This document shows, in pieces, positions 8,024-9,509 of a stretch of 9,509 nt of DNA. The notes beneath the pieces were generated by a model. That model saw nothing but the letters and a program-made list of their open reading frames with translations. It searched no databases and was not told the DNA's origin. The position numbers were made by a program, and so were the translations under genes. The number at the start of each line of letters is the position of its first letter. The first letter of the stretch is position 1. Source of the stretch: an uncultured Clostridia bacterium (lineage in GTDB: Bacteria; Bacillota; Clostridia; Oscillospirales; Acutalibacteraceae); the NCBI GenBank assembly GCA_946497265.1, contig CAMMKL010000065.1, positions 1-9,509 on the forward strand, given 5' to 3'.

Positions 8024-8092
8024 ATATTTATTGGGATTTACATTTCAAATTACTAGTTGTCCATTGTTTCCACCTTATTTCAAAAGGTTATA

Positions 8093-8125
8093 ATTTTAAT
8101 CAGTGCTCCCCATATGAATAGCCAC
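8093..8125 (-). repeat. Decayed fifth CRISPR repeat beyond the array end
   Basis: This 33-base stretch aligns without gaps to the array repeat at 23 of 33 positions. It keeps the ATTT start, the AAT, the GCTCCCC core and the AGC and AC near the end. Six of the ten differences are C-to-T or G-to-A, as expected for a neglected copy drifting to AT. Only 22 bases separate it from the first good repeat, against 34-36 elsewhere, so part of a spacer may be deleted. It has lost most of the stem and is unlikely to be functional. Confidence 0.6.
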
Positions 8126-8147
8126 CTCAATATACATCTTATTCTAT

Positions 8148-8383
8148 TTTTCAATTCACGCTCCCCGTGTGGGGAGCGACGTTGAGGGTACAAACAATGA
8201 CGCGGAGATCCATACCATTTCAATCCACGCTCCCCGTGTGGGGAGCGACTTTCCAGGTCATTCTTTTGGATCGCTAGGGCGTCATTTCAATCCACGCTCC
8301 CCGTGTGGGGAGCGACTCATAGTGTAATTGGTGTTTAGTACATAGTCCTTATTTCAATCCACGCTCCCCGTGTGGGGAGCGAC
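8148..8383 (-). CRISPR. CRISPR array, 4 repeats and 3 spacers, type I-C-like repeat
   Basis: Four 33-base repeats lie at 8148-8180, 8217-8249, 8284-8316 and 8351-8383. The last three are identical. The first differs at two positions (A to T at repeat base 1, C to T at base 9 in the plus-strand reading). Each contains an 8-bp stem, CGCTCCCC and GGGGAGCG, around a GTGT loop. On the minus strand the repeat begins GTCGCTCCCC and ends GGATTGAAAT, the form typical of type I-C systems. Spacers are 36 bases (8181-8216), 34 (8250-8283) and 34 (8317-8350), all different. The degenerate repeat on the left marks the old end, so the newest spacer is next to the leader on the right. No cas gene is in the window, so the array is either at the edge of a cas locus elsewhere or works with distant proteins. 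Confidence 0.97.
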
Positions 8384-8463
8384 AGCAAAAACTACCGAAA
8401 AAACGTTTGGATAATCTTTCCTTCTGTATACTTACTATAACATAAGTATGTATCCATAGACAA
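8384..8463 (-). promoter_or_regulatory. CRISPR leader with candidate promoter
   Basis: AT-rich sequence next to the newest repeat, where the leader is expected. On the minus strand a possible -35 TTGTCT (8463-8458) and -10 TATAGT (8439-8434) are 18 bases apart and point into the array. A 7-bp inverted repeat, ATACTTA (8428-8434) and TAAGTAT (8443-8449), surrounds the -10 and could bind a regulator or help place new spacers. The outer limit of the leader cannot be seen and may reach further right. Confidence 0.5.
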
Positions 8464-8501
8464 GTGCCGGACTGATATTTCTTTCATATGCGCTTAAATT
8501 G

Positions 8502-8544
8502 GTGCGAATCTCCCAGGGAATTCATGTGTGCTTCCGATTCGCAC
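8502..8544. repeat. Long inverted repeat of unknown role
   Basis: GTGCGAATC (8502-8510) and its exact complement GATTCGCAC (8536-8544) flank 25 bases. Inside, GGAA and TTCC can extend the helix past a six-base bulge, and TTAA on both outer sides could pair too. Neither strand has a U-run after it, so it is not a standard terminator. It lies between the CRISPR leader and the promoter of the small secreted protein. The rest of 8464-8650 is AT-rich and holds no gene I can support. Confidence 0.55.
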
Positions 8545-8651
8545 TGTATTAAAAATTAGAGCTTATATATGAATGGTGATTTTTGTAATGACAGAATGAA
8601 CTTATATAATTAAAATAAAATTATTAAATAAAAATAAAAAAATCTATTTTA

Positions 8652-8680
8652 TTGACATATAAAATTTTTTGTGTTAGAAT
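8652..8680 (+). promoter_or_regulatory. Near-consensus promoter of the small secreted protein gene
   Basis: A perfect -35 TTGACA (8652-8657) and -10 TAGAAT (8675-8680) are exactly 17 bases apart, with TG one base before the -10. It lies in very AT-rich DNA and would start transcription near 8687, leaving a leader of about 34 bases. This is the strongest-looking promoter in the window and predicts high expression by the housekeeping sigma factor. Confidence 0.88.
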
Positions 8681-8720
8681 AAAAATAAACAATTATTTTT
8701 GTTATTAGGAGGTAAGAAAC

Positions 8721-9197
8721 ATGAAAAAACACTTAAAAAAGGGAATTGCCATTCTAGCAGCTGGTGTTTTATTAACCTCATCCGCCGCAGCCTATGCAGC
8801 GCAACTGCCAGACGAAAGTGCAAAGGCTCCTCTTGTTTCTTCTAGTAGTGAATATTCGTATAATGCAGAAATTAAGTTAATTGAATACACGATGTCTTCC
8901 AGTAGAATTGTTGCAAAATTTAATACATCTCTTTATGCGGAGGGGAGTGTACAGTTCCGCAATGTGTTTTATACTTATGTTGTTGAACAGGAGTCCTCGC
9001 CTAATTCTTCCGATTTTGTAACAATATCGGAAGGCAATGGATATGGATTTGGAGGTCTTACTGTAGATCAAGCGATTTCCGTTAACCCAGGGCAACGTAT
9101 TCGTATTCGAGTCTCCGCATCGGCCCCTGCTTTTGATGGCTACGAACCAATCGGCTCAGCGACCGATTCCGAGGACTTCTATTTTATATTCGGATAA
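8721..9197 (+). CDS. Small secreted protein of unknown function
   Basis: Protein of 158 residues with a classic signal peptide: basic start MKKHLKKG, hydrophobic core IAILAAGVLL, and an AYA-A cleavage site after about residue 26. The mature part, about 132 residues, has no cysteine, no membrane segment and no anchor motif. It alternates short hydrophobic and polar stretches (EIKLIEYTM, RIVAKFN, VFYTYVVEQ, RIRIRVSAS), suggesting a single compact beta-sandwich, is rich in Ser and acidic residues, and ends DFYFIFG. I do not recognise the family. ATG 8721 follows a perfect AGGAGGT (8707-8713) by seven bases, under a near-consensus promoter, so it is probably made in quantity. GC content is visibly lower than in the left half, which may mean recent acquisition. 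It stands alone between the CRISPR leader and a convergent holin gene. Confidence 0.88.
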   Translation: MKKHLKKGIAILAAGVLLTSSAAAYAAQLPDESAKAPLVSSSSEYSYNAEIKLIEYTMSSSRIVAKFNTSLYAEGSVQFRNVFYTYVVEQESSPNSSDFVTISEGNGYGFGGLTVDQAISVNPGQRIRIRVSASAPAFDGYEPIGSATDSEDFYFIFG

Positions 9198-9225
9198 TAA
9201 TGTGATTTCTAAAGATAATGAAAAC

Positions 9226-9257
9226 GCCCGCCCCTTACCAGATGGTAGGAAGCGGGC
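9226..9257. terminator. Strong hairpin terminator between convergent genes
   Basis: GCCCGC (9226-9231) pairs with GCGGGC (9252-9257). Inside it, TACCA (9236-9240) pairs with TGGTA (9243-9247), and a CC/GG pair adds to the helix across small bulges. On the minus strand it is followed by GTTTTC, fitting termination of the holin transcript. It starts 28 bases after the secreted-protein stop and probably also ends that transcript, though the plus-strand side lacks a U-run. Confidence 0.78.
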
Positions 9258-9271
9258 ATTGCTATGTTCCA

Positions 9272-9509
9272 TTACTTTTCTTCGGCGTCTATGTTACCAT
9301 TCTCTTCGGCCTTGCTTTTAAGCCGTTTCACCACATTCATGAGGAAAGGCGGGAGGGTAACCCCGATATCGCCGATGTTCTCCAATATGCTGATGATTTC
9401 ATTGCAGATCAGCCAGATCGCCGCCAAGGAAGCAATCGCAAAAGAGAATGGCAACGTCAGGCCGATGGTTTCGGCGGCAAAGGCCAGCACCCAATCGATC
9501 ACCGCGCCG
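9272..9509 (-). CDS. Phage-type holin (toxin secretion/phage lysis holin family), 5' end outside window
   Basis: The last 78 residues of a small membrane protein; the frame is still open at the right edge, so the GTG at 9502 is probably an internal Val codon rather than the start. It matches the C-terminal half of the Firmicutes holin family that includes phage lysis holins and the TcdE-type toxin-release holins (Pfam phage holin 4). The key signature is NEIISILENIGDIGVTLPPF, followed by a charged tail (VVKRLKSKAEE) ending EEK. Part of one hydrophobic segment (AVIDWVLAFAAETIGLTL) and one full membrane segment (FSFAIASLAAIWLIC) are visible. Holins make inner-membrane pores that let an endolysin or another protein out. 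An endolysin gene would be expected nearby, but none is in the window. It could mark a prophage edge, a phage remnant or a domesticated secretion module. Confidence 0.85.
   Translation of the reverse strand, partial: GAVIDWVLAFAAETIGLTLPFSFAIASLAAIWLICNEIISILENIGDIGVTLPPFLMNVVKRLKSKAEENGNIDAEEK

Noticed and set aside
8042..8090. ATTTCAA at 8042 and 8077 as further decayed CRISPR repeats
   Set aside because: Only the first seven bases match; the GC-rich stem is absent, and short A/T-rich matches are expected by chance here.
8501..8550. Possible cobalamin-type riboswitch, because GGTG, AATC and GCACTGTA recall parts of that consensus
   Set aside because: The remaining conserved blocks and the B12-box are absent, and no cobalamin transport or synthesis gene follows.
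9133..9321. Plus-strand frame of 62 codons overlapping the end of the secreted protein and the terminator
   Set aside because: It runs through the terminator hairpin and the holin gene, has no ribosome site, and its product has no recognisable features.

Overview
The window looks like chromosomal DNA of a Gram-positive anaerobe in the class Clostridia, probably a gut Firmicute. The reasons are a huge modular secreted mucin-type glycosidase carrying FIVAR, LamG, FN3 and F5/8C modules, Firmicutes-type ribosome binding sites and promoters, a type I-C-like CRISPR repeat, and a holin of the Firmicutes phage/toxin-secretion class. The genus cannot be fixed from sequence alone.

Left half (1-5098, minus strand): one uninterrupted reading frame of 1,699 codons that runs off the left edge. 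It encodes an exported GH89 (alpha-N-acetylglucosaminidase-like) enzyme with accessory modules on both sides of the catalytic core. Its promoter lies at 5281-5308, giving a leader of about 175 nt. Upstream (5309-5648) is an AT-rich divergent intergenic region with three CGGAAAA direct repeats, a 7-1-7 palindrome and a separate 8-bp dyad, all candidate regulator sites.

Middle (5649-7968, plus strand): two overlapping genes that look translationally coupled. The first is a YhfW-like FAD-dependent oxidoreductase fused to a C-terminal Rieske [2Fe-2S] domain. The second is a small protein of the tocopherol cyclase-like family. They probably form one operon acting on a shared, unidentified redox or lipid substrate. 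It ends at a hairpin (7982-8023) that probably terminates transcription from both sides.

Right (8093-8470): a small CRISPR array of four repeats and three spacers with a type I-C-like repeat, read on the minus strand from an AT-rich leader on its right. Its leader-distal repeat is degenerate, and a fifth, heavily decayed repeat copy lies beyond it. No cas gene is in the window. Between the leader and the next gene is an unexplained long inverted repeat (8502-8544).

Far right (8652-9509): a small secreted protein of unknown function with a near-consensus promoter and ribosome binding site and visibly lower GC than the left half. It converges, across a strong hairpin terminator, on the 3' end of a phage-type holin gene that enters from the right edge.

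No tRNA, rRNA or insertion sequence was seen.
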